Below are positions 51,907 through 62,221 of a DNA stretch of 64,000 bases, in pieces. The notes under the pieces are model-generated. The model saw only the letters and a program-made list of their open reading frames with translations. It was not told where the DNA came from and searched no databases. Location: contig NZ_BMPE01000001.1 in NCBI RefSeq assembly GCF_014647435.1, forward strand, positions 1,054,001 through 1,118,000, in the 5' to 3' direction. Positions within the stretch are counted from its first letter, which is position 1, and the number at the start of each line of letters is the position of its first letter. This DNA comes from Deinococcus radiotolerans. GTDB taxonomy: Bacteria > Deinococcota > Deinococci > Deinococcales > Deinococcaceae. The translations under genes were made by a program, and so were the position numbers.

Positions 51907-52917
51907 TCAGGTGGTGGCGAGGGGCGCGTACGCGGTCGCGCCGCCGTCCAGGGTACTGGCGGGCCGACCCGCCTGGATGGCCGCCGCGCCCGCCAGCGCG
52001 ATCATGGCGCCGTTGTCGGTATTCAGGCCCTTGCCGGGGAACACCACGTGCAGGCCGGTCGCGGCGAACGCGTCGCGCAGCGCGCGGTTCGCGGCCACGC
52101 CGCCCGACACGACCAGCGTGGTGCGCCCGGTGGCGTGCGCGGCGCGGACCGTGGTGTTCACCAGCGTCTGCACCGCGGCCCGCTGGAAGCTCGCCGCGAG
52201 ATCGTCGGGCGTGGCCCCGCCGCGGTGCGCCAGGAGCGCCGCCGTCTTCAGGCCGCTGAAACTGAAATCGAAGCCGCTCTGGCCCTTCAGGGGTTCCTTG
52301 AACGGCACGGCCTGCGGGTTGCCGCGCGTGGCCGCCTCACTGATGGCCGGGCCGCCCGGGTACCCCAGGCCCGCGAGCCGCGCGACCTTGTCGAACGCCT
52401 CGCCCGCCGCGTCGTCGCGGGTCGCGCCGACCAGCACGTACTCGCCGTCTCGGGGCACGTCGAACAGGTGCGTGTGCCCGCCGCTGACGACCAGCGCCAG
52501 GAACGGCGCGCTGAGCTGGGCCTCGCTGGCCGCCGCGAAGATGTGACCCTCCAGGTGGTGCGCGGCGTGGAACGGCACGTTCAGTGCCTGCGCGAAGCCC
52601 TTGCCGTACATCAGGCCCACCAGCAGCGCGCCCACCAGGCCGGGCCCGGAGGTCGCGGCGACCGCGCCGATGTCCTCCACGCGCAGGCCCGCCTCGCGCA
52701 GGGCGTCTTCCATGATCTGGTCGATGCGTTCCACGTGCTCGCGGCTGGCGAGTTCCGGCATGACGCCCCCGTACTGCGCGTGCACCGCCTGCGACCACAC
52801 CCGGTTCGCCAGGACCGACACCTGCCCATCCGGCGTGAGTGCCACGATCCCGACGCCCGTGTCGTCGCAGGACGTGTCGATTCCCAGGATGCGCAGCGGC
52901 AGGGGGCGGTCAGTCAT
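51907..52917 (-). CDS. tsaD: tRNA N6-threonylcarbamoyladenosine synthase subunit TsaD
   Basis: A 336-residue ASKHA-fold enzyme that transfers threonylcarbamoyl to A37 of ANN-reading tRNAs. Conserved blocks are GIDTSCDDTGVGIV, the metal-binding HHLEGHI, ALVVSGGHTHLF, GATRDDAAGEAFDKVARLLG-like, SGFDFSFSGLKTA and VVSGGVAANRALRD. The usual DET of the N-terminal motif reads DDT here. ATG 52917 follows a TACACT box (52926-52931) by 8 nt. It is an essential-type housekeeping gene. Confidence 0.95.
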   Translation of the reverse strand: MTDRPLPLRILGIDTSCDDTGVGIVALTPDGQVSVLANRVWSQAVHAQYGGVMPELASREHVERIDQIMEDALREAGLRVEDIGAVAATSGPGLVGALLVGLMYGKGFAQALNVPFHAAHHLEGHIFAAASEAQLSAPFLALVVSGGHTHLFDVPRDGEYVLVGATRDDAAGEAFDKVARLAGLGYPGGPAISEAATRGNPQAVPFKEPLKGQSGFDFSFSGLKTAALLAHRGGATPDDLAASFQRAAVQTLVNTTVRAAHATGRTTLVVSGGVAANRALRDAFAATGLHVVFPGKGLNTDNGAMIALAGAAAIQAGRPASTLDGGATAYAPLATT

Positions 52918-53010
52918 CGCCGCGGAGTGTAGCAGGGCCCCGGCGGGGCAAATGGTGGCCGCAGCCGGGGGCCAACGCATGACCGGGGCTGGCCCCAGCG
53001 GGACCGGGGC

Positions 53011-53625
53011 TTACTTCTTCTGGAGCAGGGCGATGTAGGCCTTGAGCTGGTCGGCCATGCGGCCCTGCTTGAAGGGGTTGAACGTGCCCGCCTGACCCTG
53101 GCTGGTCTGGCCCGGCCCGGCCTGACCTGCGCCGCCGGGGCGCTGGCCCTGGCCGCCGAGGAAGCCGCCCAGACCGCCGGGCAGGCCGGGCACGCGCTGC
53201 CCCTGTCCCTGGGTGCTACTGCGCTGCGCCTGGGTGCGGCGTGCCTCTCGCTCCTGTTCCGCTTTCAGCTGTAGGTCGTCCATGGCGGTCAGCTGCTTGC
53301 CCGTCAGGATCTTGTCCTCGATCTGCGTGAGGTACTTCTTCGCGTCGTTCGGCTGCACGCTGCTGGCCTTCTGAATGGCGGTCAGGATCGGTAGGAGCTG
53401 CTTGGCCTGCGCCTTGGTCAGGGCGGTGGCCTTGTTCTTCTCCAGGTCGGGCAACAGGCGCAGGTCCTGCGCGAGGTCCAGGACGGGCTGCATGGCTTTC
53501 ATGCGGGCCTGCATCTCGGGTGTCATCTGCCGCTGGCCCTGCGCTCCGGTCTGCGCGCTGGCCGCGCTGAGCAGGGCGAGGGTGAGGGTGGGGAGCAGCT
53601 GGGCGGTGCGGGTGCGCTGGGTCAT
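53011..53625 (-). CDS. Exported helical protein, last gene of the efflux operon
   Basis: A 204-residue protein with a signal peptide (LLPTLTLALLSAASA) and a helical middle rich in Gln/Lys/Leu (AQDLRLLPDLEKNKATALTK, AKQLLPILTAIQKA) that is loosely like Spy/LTXXQ-type periplasmic proteins. It is followed by a Gly/Gln-rich low-complexity tail (about 145-180). The ATG has an AGGAGG ribosome site. It lies 14 nt after the permease stop, so it is the sixth gene of the efflux operon. A periplasmic chaperone or accessory role is inference. Confidence 0.75.
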   Translation of the reverse strand: MTQRTRTAQLLPTLTLALLSAASAQTGAQGQRQMTPEMQARMKAMQPVLDLAQDLRLLPDLEKNKATALTKAQAKQLLPILTAIQKASSVQPNDAKKYLTQIEDKILTGKQLTAMDDLQLKAEQEREARRTQAQRSSTQGQGQRVPGLPGGLGGFLGGQGQRPGGAGQAGPGQTSQGQAGTFNPFKQGRMADQLKAYIALLQKK

Positions 53626-53639
53626 GGTGGGGCCTCCTA

Positions 53640-54961
<1,322 letters not shown>

Positions 54962-54965
<4 letters not shown>

Positions 54966-55720
54966 GGGTGGCCCCCCAGGCCACGCCGGGGCGTCTGGCG
55001 GCGGTCACTCTCGATCAGGCCGTCACGCACACGGATGACCCGCCCGGCGTACGCGCCGATGTCGTCCTCGTGCGTGACCAGGACGACGGTGGTGCCCTCG
55101 GCGTGCAGGTCGCTGAACAGCCCCATGACCTCCTCGCTGGTGCGGGTGTCGAGGTTCCCGGTGGGTTCGTCCGCCAGCAACAGGCGGGGGCGCCCGGCCA
55201 GCGCACGGGCGACCGCGACGCGCTGTTTCTGCCCGCCGCTGATCTGGCTGGGGAGGTTGCGGGCCTTGTCGGCCAGGCCCACGCGCGCTAGGACCTGCAT
55301 GGCCCGCTCGCGCCGCTCGCGGGGGGGCACCCCGGCGTACGTGAGGGGCACCTCGACGTTCTCGACGAGGTTCAGGCGGGGCAGCAGGTGGAATGCCTGG
55401 AACACGAACCCGATCTCCAGATTGCGGGCTCCGGCGCGTTCGTTCTCGCTCAGCGTCGTGACATCCCGCCCGCCCAGCCAGTACCCGCCCTCGCTGGGCC
55501 GGTCGAGCAGGCCGATGATCTGCATCAGGGTGGTCTTGCCGCTGCCCGAGGGGCCCATCAGGGCGACCATCTCGCCCGGCAGGATCTGCACGTCCACGCC
55601 CCGGAGGGCCTCGAAGATCACGTCGCCCTGCGCGTACACCTTGCGGATGCCGCGCAGGTCCACGACTGCCGGGGCGAGGTCGGGTACGGGGAGGACTGGG
55701 GTGACCTGCGGCGTGGTCAT
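54962..55720 (-). CDS. MacB/LolD-type ABC transporter ATPase
   Basis: A 252-residue ATPase. Walker A is GPSGSGKTTLMQIIGLLD, the signature is ISGGQKQRVAVARALAG, Walker B is LLLADEPTGNLDT, and a D-loop/H-loop VLVTHEDD follow. It pairs with the permease encoded directly downstream, and overlaps both neighbours by 4 nt. It powers the tripartite pump formed with the adaptor and TolC-like proteins of the same operon. Confidence 0.93.
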
Positions 55721-57099
55721 GGAGCGCCCCCGGGGAAGCCGCCGGGCGCGCCGCCGAACCCGCCCTGGCGATTGGTCTGGCCGCCGCCCTGGCTGCCGGT
55801 GCCGGAGGTGCCCGCGCGGCGGGCTGCGCCGGGCACGACGACCTCCTGCCCGGGGGTCAGGCCATCCGTGACGATGGTGTTCGTGCCGTCGGTCGCGCCG
55901 GTCTGCACGCGCACCCGTTCGGGCTCCGCGCCCGCCGCGGCGGCGGGGGTCTGCACGTAGCTGCGGCCCCGCACGGTCTGCACGGCCTTGCTGGGCACGA
56001 GGAGGCCCTGGGCCTCGCTCTGGACGATCTCCGCCTCGGCGGTCATCCCGGCGCGCAACTGCCCGTCCGGGTTGGCGAGCTGCACGGTGGCAGTGAACAC
56101 GCTGATGCCGCTGCTCTGGGTGGCGCCGGGCGAGACGCGCACGACCTTCCCGCTGAAGGTCTGCCCGTCGAAGGCGTCGAGGGTCACGTCGGCGCGCTGC
56201 CCGACCTTCACGCCCGCGATCTCGGTCTCGTCGATCTGCACGGGGAGGTTCAGGGTGGTGTCGTCGATCAGGGTCAGGATGCTCGCGCCGCTGGTGACGA
56301 CGGCGCCCTCGGTGGCGGTGACGGTGCTGACCACGCCGCTGATCGGGGCGTACACCTTCAGGTCGGTGCGGTCCTGCGCGGCGGCGTCCAGGCTGTCCTG
56401 CGCCTGCTGCACCGCGAGCGCCTGACTGCGGAGGTTCTGCGCGTCGGTGCTCGCGCCGGTCTGCTGCTGCGTCAGGGCGCTGCTCAGGCTGGCGCGGGCG
56501 CTGTCCACACTCTGCTGGGCTTTCGTCACGGCCGACTGTGCGTCGGCCAGCGCAGAGGCGCTGAGCGCGCCGATGGCCGCGAGCTGCTGCTGGCCACTGA
56601 GGGTGCGCTGCGCGTCGGCGAGGCTCTGCTCGGCCTGCGTGACGCTGCCCCGGGCGCTGACGACGCTGCTGGCGCGCTGCGCGGCGCTGCTGGCCTGACT
56701 GGCCCGCGCAGCGTCCAGGCTGGCGCGGGCCTTGTCGAGGTTCAGCTGGGCCGTCTGCACGTTCTGCTCGACACTGTCGCTGCTCAGGGTGGTGATCAGT
56801 TGCCCCTTCGTGACGCGTTCACCTACGGCGGGCACGGCGCCGACGGTGGCGGTCAGGTCCGCGCCGACCGTGCGGGTCTGCGCGGCTTCCAGCGTGCCGG
56901 GTCCGCTGACGGACACCCGGACGACGCCCGGCTGCGCGCGGCTGGTGGTGGTCGTGGGGGCCGCCACGGTGGTCTGCGCGCTGTGACTGCGGGTGTACAG
57001 GACGCCCCCGGTGGCTGCACCAACCAGCAGCAGGCCCCCGAGCACCCACGGCCAGCGGCGGCGCGGCGCGGCGGGCCGGGCGGGGCTGGTGGTCGTCAC
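55717..57099 (-). CDS. Periplasmic adaptor (HlyD/MacA-type membrane fusion protein)
   Basis: A 460-residue adaptor with one N-terminal helix (WVLGGLLLVGAATGGVLY). Residues about 90-240 form a long Ala/Gln/Ser-rich coiled-coil hairpin (LNLDKARASLDAARASQ and ALAVQQAQDSLDAAAQDR), flanked by lipoyl halves (VYAPISGVVSTVTATEG) and a beta-barrel. A Gly/Gln-rich tail is at the end (GSQGGGQTNRQGGFGGAPGG). It links the MacB-like pump to the TolC-like channels. Overlaps the ATPase and the second TolC-like gene by 4 nt. Confidence 0.9.
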   Translation of the reverse strand: MTTTSPARPAAPRRRWPWVLGGLLLVGAATGGVLYTRSHSAQTTVAAPTTTTSRAQPGVVRVSVSGPGTLEAAQTRTVGADLTATVGAVPAVGERVTKGQLITTLSSDSVEQNVQTAQLNLDKARASLDAARASQASSAAQRASSVVSARGSVTQAEQSLADAQRTLSGQQQLAAIGALSASALADAQSAVTKAQQSVDSARASLSSALTQQQTGASTDAQNLRSQALAVQQAQDSLDAAAQDRTDLKVYAPISGVVSTVTATEGAVVTSGASILTLIDDTTLNLPVQIDETEIAGVKVGQRADVTLDAFDGQTFSGKVVRVSPGATQSSGISVFTATVQLANPDGQLRAGMTAEAEIVQSEAQGLLVPSKAVQTVRGRSYVQTPAAAAGAEPERVRVQTGATDGTNTIVTDGLTPGQEVVVPGAARRAGTSGTGSQGGGQTNRQGGFGGAPGGFPGGAP

Positions 57100-58139
57100 A
57101 GCGCGCCTCCGATGCCGGTGAGGTTCTGCCCGGCGGCGACCGACAGCGCCGCGAGGGCCTCGGTGACGTTGTTCTGCGCCTGCAGGCGGCTGTATTGGGC
57201 TTTCTTGAGGGTCAGCTGGGTGGCCTGGAGTTCGACGGCGCTGATCGTGCCGCTCCTGAGGCGCGCGCTGTCCTGCGTGTAGGTTTTCTGCGCGGCGGCC
57301 TCGCGGCTCAGGGCGACCTGCTGAAGTTCGGAGGCGTTCTGCGCCGCCTGATACGCACTGGCGAGGGTCTGCCCGGCCGTCTTCTGAGCGCTGTCCTGGC
57401 TACGCTGCGCGTTCGCCAGGGCGGTTTTCGCGTCCTGGAGGGTCCGGGCGGGCGTGAAGTCGTTGTCGGCGAGTTTCACGTTCAGTGTGGCGCTGGCGAC
57501 GTCGTTCGCAGCGCTGATCAGGCTGCTGAGGTTCCCCAGGCCGCCCTGGAGGGCCGCCAGCGTGGCGCTCAGTTTGGGGGCGGTGATGGCGCTGCCCGCG
57601 CGGACACTGCTGCCCAGACCGGTCAGGGTGCCGAGTTTTGCGGCGGCGAGGTTCACCTGCGCGCGGGCGTCGGCGAGGGTCTGGGTGCTGGCGGCCAGGG
57701 TGTTCTGCGCGTTCGTGACGTCCAGGGTGGTGGCGTTCCCGATACCGAGCTTCACCTGCGCCACCTGCACGCTCTTGGTGTCCACCTGCACCTGAAGCGT
57801 CTGGAGTTCGACGTTCTCCTGCGCTTCCAGCAGGGCCGTGTACGCGCTGATGGCCCCTTGCAGCGCGCCGAGTTTCGCGGCGCGCAGCCCCGCCTGCGAG
57901 AGCTTCTCGGCGTTGCTGGCGCTCAGTTTCGCGGCAACCAGGGTGCTGGGGTCGGCCTGCGCGGCGCGGCTGGCCGCCTGGGCCTTGTCGAGGTTCGCCT
58001 GGGCGGTGCGGACGTCACTGCTGCTGTTTAGCGCGGCGGTAACGGCACTGCCCGCGCTGAGGGTGGTCTGGGCATGCGCGGCGGGGGCCACGAGCAGGGC
58101 GAGGCCGAGGGTGAGCAGTCGGGTGCGGGCGTGCGTCAT
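57096..58139 (-). CDS. TolC-like outer-envelope protein 2
   Basis: A 347-residue protein with a signal peptide (LLTLGLALLVAPAAHAQ) and long Ala/Gln-rich helical hairpins repeated twice (LNSSSDVRTAQANLDKAQAA, then ADARAQVNLAAAKLG and ALANAQRSQDSAQKTAG), the layout of TolC-type channel proteins. It is shorter than the neighbouring homologue (456 aa), so it may lack some strands or act in a mixed trimer. Overlaps its neighbours by 4 nt each. Confidence 0.8.
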   Translation of the reverse strand: MTHARTRLLTLGLALLVAPAAHAQTTLSAGSAVTAALNSSSDVRTAQANLDKAQAASRAAQADPSTLVAAKLSASNAEKLSQAGLRAAKLGALQGAISAYTALLEAQENVELQTLQVQVDTKSVQVAQVKLGIGNATTLDVTNAQNTLAASTQTLADARAQVNLAAAKLGTLTGLGSSVRAGSAITAPKLSATLAALQGGLGNLSSLISAANDVASATLNVKLADNDFTPARTLQDAKTALANAQRSQDSAQKTAGQTLASAYQAAQNASELQQVALSREAAAQKTYTQDSARLRSGTISAVELQATQLTLKKAQYSRLQAQNNVTEALAALSVAAGQNLTGIGGAL

Positions 58140-59506
58140 TGAGGGCCTCCGGCGGCGTTGAGAAGCTGGGTCAGGCTGAGCTGGGCGGTGATGCGGGCGG
58201 ACAATAGGTCGCGCTCCGCCTGCGCGAGGGTCAGGGCGGCGGCGGCGAGGTCGTCGGCGGTGCCAGTGCCGGCGTCCAGGCGGGCCTGGGCGGTCTGCAC
58301 GGCCAACTGCGCGGCCTGCACCTGGGCGGCGCGGGCCTGCACGGCGCTCAGGTTGGTCTGCACCGTCACGAAACGGCTGCGGACGTCGAGTTCGGCGTTC
58401 TGCTGCGCGACGGTCAGGGACAGCTGCGCCTGCGTGACGCCCGCCTGCGCGGCACTGAGCGCGGCCTGCTGCGCGGGGGAATACACGACGTACGAGCCGC
58501 TGACACTGGCGGTCAGGCGATTGCTGCCCGTGCCCGCGCGGTCCCCCAGCGGCAGGCTGTAGCTGCCGCCCAGGGTGCCCTGCTTGAGGTTCAGTGAGGC
58601 GCTGACCGTCCCGGCGGCCCCGCCGCCGTAGCCGACGCTGGCGGTCAGGTCGGGCAGGCGGGCGTCACGCTGGTCGGCCTCCAGGCTTTCCTGCGCGCTG
58701 GCCAGGGCGTTCTGGGCGCTGATCACGTCGCTGCTGCTCGCGCGGGCGCGGGCGACCAGTGCAGTCAGGTCCGGGAGGGTCAGCGTGGCGTCCGGCAGCG
58801 TGCTGAAGGTCACGTCGCCCAGCGCGCTGCCCAGCGTGGCGTCCAGCGTGCGGCGGGCGCTGTCCAGACTGGCCTGCGCCTGCGTCACGCTGTTCTGCGC
58901 GGCCTGCACGGCGCTCTGCGCATTCAGGACGGTCTCGGCGGTGGCGTTCCCGGCGGCCTGCTGCGCCTGCGCGACCGTCAGCTGCCGCTGCCTCAGGTCC
59001 AGTGTGCGGCCCGCCAGCGTGATGTCCTGCGTGGCGAGCACCGCCGAGAAGTACGCCTGCGCGACGTTCAGCCGGGTGGTCAGGTTCGCGTCGCGCAGGT
59101 TCGCCTGGGCCAGCGCGAGGCTCCGTTCGGACGCCCGCAGGCTGCTCTGCCCGCTTGACCAGGGCAGCAGGCCCAGGCTGACGTTCGCGCCCGCCGTGCC
59201 GGACAGGCTGCCATTCACAGCGGCGCTCGTGCCGTCACTGGCCGTGGTGGTCGTCGGCCCGGCGTAACTGGCGCTGCCACTGACACTGACGGTCAGGCCC
59301 AGTGCCGCGCGGGCCGCCTGGAGGTTCTGCTGCGCGACCTGCACGCTCAGCGCGGCGCGGGTGACGCCGGGCGCCTGGGCCAGCTGCGCGTACGCCTGCT
59401 CCAGGGTGAGGTCGGCAGGTGGGGCCGTCTGTGCAGCCGTCTGGGCGTGGGCGGCGCCGAGCAGCAGGGCCAGTGTGAGCAGGCGGGACGGTGGAGGGCG
59501 TCTCAT
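58136..59506 (-). CDS. TolC-like outer-envelope protein 1
   Basis: A 456-residue exported TolC-family protein, first gene of the operon. A signal peptide (LLTLALLLGAAHAQTAAQ) is followed by the two-repeat helical pattern: LTLEQAYAQLAQAPGVTRAA, LSVQVAQQNLQAARAALG, then a matching second half with LTVAQQNAELDVRSRFVTV. Serine/Thr-rich strands between helices (VSVSGSASYAGPTTTT and YSLPLGDRAGTGSNRLTAS) look like outer-membrane strands. Deinococcus has an outer layer with SlpA, so a channel through it is plausible. No promoter box is clear before ATG 59506. The gap to the divergent regulator gene is 165 nt. Confidence 0.85.
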   Translation of the reverse strand: MRRPPPSRLLTLALLLGAAHAQTAAQTAPPADLTLEQAYAQLAQAPGVTRAALSVQVAQQNLQAARAALGLTVSVSGSASYAGPTTTTASDGTSAAVNGSLSGTAGANVSLGLLPWSSGQSSLRASERSLALAQANLRDANLTTRLNVAQAYFSAVLATQDITLAGRTLDLRQRQLTVAQAQQAAGNATAETVLNAQSAVQAAQNSVTQAQASLDSARRTLDATLGSALGDVTFSTLPDATLTLPDLTALVARARASSSDVISAQNALASAQESLEADQRDARLPDLTASVGYGGGAAGTVSASLNLKQGTLGGSYSLPLGDRAGTGSNRLTASVSGSYVVYSPAQQAALSAAQAGVTQAQLSLTVAQQNAELDVRSRFVTVQTNLSAVQARAAQVQAAQLAVQTAQARLDAGTGTADDLAAAALTLAQAERDLLSARITAQLSLTQLLNAAGGPQ

Positions 59507-59671
59507 GGAGCACAGCGTGAGCGCAACGGGTCAAGACTCCGCGCAGCCTCCGTGAAGATTTATCGAAGACGGGTTTCCCCGCGCCAGGAGGACATTTGAG
59601 CCGACCGCCGCGAGCTGCGCGCGGCTACGAGCGTTCGCGTGACCTTCACGCCGTTCACGTACGCTTGTGGC

Positions 59672-60355
59672 ATGAGTGCCCTGATCCTGATTGTCGAGGA
59701 CGAACCGCAACTGGCGGAGGTCCTCGAGGCGTACGCCCGCCAGGAGGGCTACCGCACCGAGCGCGCCGCGGACGGGAACGCCGCCCTGAGCGTGTACCGG
59801 GCCGCCAGCCCGGACCTGATCCTGCTGGACGTGATGCTGCCGGGCCGCAGCGGCCTGGACGTCCTGAAGACGGTGCGCGCGGAGGGCGGCACGCCCGTGA
59901 TCCTCGTGACCGCCCGCGCCGAGGAGACCGACCAGATCGTGGGGCTGGAACTCGGCGCGGACGACTACGTGGTCAAACCGTTCCGCCCGCGCGAGGTGAT
60001 GGCCCGCGTGAAGGCCGTGCTGCGCCGCGCGACCGCCCTGCTCGACGATGCGGACCGCCCGCTGCGGGTCGGGCCGCTGGAGGTGGACCGCCGGGCGGTC
60101 GTGGCGCGCGTACACGGCGAGACCCTGAGCCTCACGCCCGCCGAATTCCGTCTGCTGTCGCAGCTGGCCGAGGCGCCAGGCCGCGCGTACACCCGTGAGG
60201 AACTGCTCGCCGCGGCCCTGCCGGACAGTGACGCGCTGGAACGCGTGGTGGACGCGCACCTGGCCAGCGTGCGCCGCAAACTGGACGCCGCGCGCGCCGG
60301 GGGGCTGCTGCACACCGTGCGGGGGGTCGGCTACCGGCTGGAGGCCGCCGGATGA
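59672..60355 (+). CDS. OmpR-family response regulator
   Basis: A 227-residue regulator with a receiver domain (D53 in LILLDVMLPGRSG, K102 in DDYVVKPFRPREV) and an OmpR-type winged helix (SLTPAEFRLLSQLAEAPGRA, VVDAHLASVRRKLDAA, HTVRGVGYRLE). It is most like BaeR/CpxR-type regulators. ATG 59672 follows a TACGCT box (59660-59665) by 6 nt. It overlaps the kinase gene by 4 nt (ATGA) and is divergent from the efflux operon, which suggests that it controls that operon, as BaeR controls mdtABC. Confidence 0.93.
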   Translation: MSALILIVEDEPQLAEVLEAYARQEGYRTERAADGNAALSVYRAASPDLILLDVMLPGRSGLDVLKTVRAEGGTPVILVTARAEETDQIVGLELGADDYVVKPFRPREVMARVKAVLRRATALLDDADRPLRVGPLEVDRRAVVARVHGETLSLTPAEFRLLSQLAEAPGRAYTREELLAAALPDSDALERVVDAHLASVRRKLDAARAGGLLHTVRGVGYRLEAAG

Positions 60356-61668
60356 CCCCCCGCCCGCCGGGGCTGCGGCGCGCGCAGCCGCTGGCCGTGA
60401 CGCTGCTGCTGGCGATGCTGCTGGTGGTGGGCGTGGCGGTGGGCAGCACCTTCTATTTCTCGAATCTGGTCGTCAAACGGGAGTTCGAGCGGCTGCCCAG
60501 CGGCGTGCGGCAGCTGCTGCGCGAGCAGCAGGCGGCGGCGCTGCGGGGTGAACTGATCGCCCCGACCCCGCCGCTGCCCGTGATCCGCACCGGCAGCGCC
60601 GCCGACGCGTACCTGGACCCCTTCGAGAGCAGCCTGGATGTCAGCGGCGTGGTGAAACAGGCCAGCGGGGACGACGCGGTCGTCACGAACGGCAAGCGGC
60701 CCCGCAACCTGTGGGTCAGTGACGGCAAGCCGCCGCCCCGCAGCCGCGCGCAGGACTTCCTGCACGACGTGCAACGCAGCCTGTTGCAGGTGGGCGTAGT
60801 GGCGGCCGCCGTGTCGGCGCTGCTGGCGTTCCTGATCTCGCGGCGGGTGGCGCGCCCCGTCTCGGCCGTGTCGGGCGCAGCCGCTCGGCTGGCCAGCGGG
60901 GACCTGAGTGCGCGCGCGCCCGTGCTGGGCGGCGAGCGGGAGATCGCGGCGCTGGCGCATTCCTTCAACGACATGGCGGAGAACCTGCAGGCGCTGGAAC
61001 GGGAGCGGCAGCAGGCGGTCGCGGACATCGCGCACGAGCTGCGCACGCCGATCGCCGTGATCCAGGCCCGCCTGGACGCGCTGGAGGACGGCGTGTACCC
61101 GCTGAACACCGAGCAGATCGCGCTGCTGAGCACGCAGACGCAGCTGCTCACGCGGCTGGTGGGGGACCTGCGCACCCTAACCCTCGCGGACGCGGGGCGG
61201 CTGGCGCTGGACCCGCAGCCGCTCGATCTGGGTGCCCTGGGCCGCGAGGTCGTGCAGGCCCTCCAGGACCGCGCCGCCGCGCGCGGCCTGACCCTCAACG
61301 TGCAGGCCGAACCGGCCCCCACGCACGCCGACCGGGACCGGGTGCGGCAGATCACGACGAACCTCGTGGACAACGCCCTGCGGCACGCCCGCAGCCGCGT
61401 GCAGGTCCGCGTCGAGACACGGGGTGAGCAGGTCGTCCTGCACGTCGAGGACGATGGCCCCGGCATTCCCGAGGGGAGCCGTGAGGCGGTGTTCACGCGC
61501 TTCACGCGGCTGGACATCAGCCGCTCTCGGGACACGGGGGGCAGTGGCCTGGGGCTGGCCATTGTGCGCGCGCTGGCCGCCGCGCACGGGGGTCAGGCGG
61601 CGCTGGCAGCCTCAAAGGGTCTGGGCGGCGCGCACTTCACGGTGACGCTGCCAGGCGGCACGGACTGA
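60352..61668 (+). CDS. Sensor histidine kinase (BaeS-like)
   Basis: A 438-residue kinase with two helices (about 14-34 and 147-165) flanking a 110-residue extracytoplasmic domain, a HAMP linker (about 166-220), a HisKA box with H228 (DIAHELRTPIAVIQARL) and a HATPase with DRVRQITTNLVDNALRHA and DDGPGIPEG. It is the partner of the regulator encoded just upstream. Together they are the likely sensor pair of the divergent efflux operon. Confidence 0.93.
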   Translation: MTPRPPGLRRAQPLAVTLLLAMLLVVGVAVGSTFYFSNLVVKREFERLPSGVRQLLREQQAAALRGELIAPTPPLPVIRTGSAADAYLDPFESSLDVSGVVKQASGDDAVVTNGKRPRNLWVSDGKPPPRSRAQDFLHDVQRSLLQVGVVAAAVSALLAFLISRRVARPVSAVSGAAARLASGDLSARAPVLGGEREIAALAHSFNDMAENLQALERERQQAVADIAHELRTPIAVIQARLDALEDGVYPLNTEQIALLSTQTQLLTRLVGDLRTLTLADAGRLALDPQPLDLGALGREVVQALQDRAAARGLTLNVQAEPAPTHADRDRVRQITTNLVDNALRHARSRVQVRVETRGEQVVLHVEDDGPGIPEGSREAVFTRFTRLDISRSRDTGGSGLGLAIVRALAAAHGGQAALAASKGLGGAHFTVTLPGGTD

Positions 61669-61677
61669 TCCGCCAGC

Positions 61678-61715
61678 AGCGCGGCCCCAGGACTCCGGTT
61701 TCCTGGGGCCGCGCT
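61678..61715. terminator. 15-bp bidirectional hairpin terminator
   Basis: Positions 61678-61692 pair perfectly with 61701-61715 (8-nt loop), between the convergent stops of the kinase and Nudix genes. No T-run follows. Confidence 0.7.
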
Positions 61716-61726
61716 CAACTGTCACG

Positions 61727-62221
61727 TTACGTGCGGGGTTTCAGCGCCGGGATGCGCAGGCCGCCGCGTCCGTCCCAGCCCTTGAAGGCGTAGAAGCGTC
61801 CGGGTTCCCCGGTGAGCAGGTAGTCGCTGAGGGGCTCGCGCATGGGGGGCGCCTCGATCTTCTCCAGCGCCTCCTCGACGGTGCAGAAGCGCGCTTCCAC
61901 GATGAACCCGTCGGGATCGGCGGGATTCAGGAGGCCGTCCCAGGTGGCCTCGAAGGCCACGGCGATGGCGCGTTCGCCGCGGCGTTCGTCTTCGATGTGC
62001 ACGGTGTAGGCCATGTGCTTGATGCCCGTGAGTTTCAGGCCGGTTTCCTCGTAGATCTCGCGGTACAGCGCCTCGGGGAGGGTCTCGCCGGGTTCGACCA
62101 CGCCGCCCGGGAGGGTGTGGCGCACGCGCCCGTGGCCCTGCCAGTCGTTGCCGACGAGCAGCACGCGGCCGAAGCGGTCGCGGAGGATCCCGGCGGCGAC
62201 AAGGAGGTCACGCCGCGCCAT
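61727..62221 (-). CDS. Nudix hydrolase
   Basis: A 164-residue protein with a perfect Nudix box, [23 protein letters not shown] (GX5EX7REUXEEXGU). The N-terminus [20 protein letters not shown] is the usual first strand pair, and [12 protein letters not shown] lies near the C-terminus. It hydrolyses a nucleoside-diphosphate-linked substrate; Deinococcus genomes are rich in Nudix proteins. The ATG (62221) lies 14 nt inside prfA, so it is co-transcribed with and probably coupled to prfA. Confidence 0.92.
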   Translation of the reverse strand: MARRDLLVAAGILRDRFGRVLLVGNDWQGHGRVRHTLPGGVVEPGETLPEALYREIYEETGLKLTGIKHMAYTVHIEDERRGERAIAVAFEATWDGLLNPADPDGFIVEARFCTVEEALEKIEAPPMREPLSDYLLTGEPGRFYAFKGWDGRGGLRIPALKPRT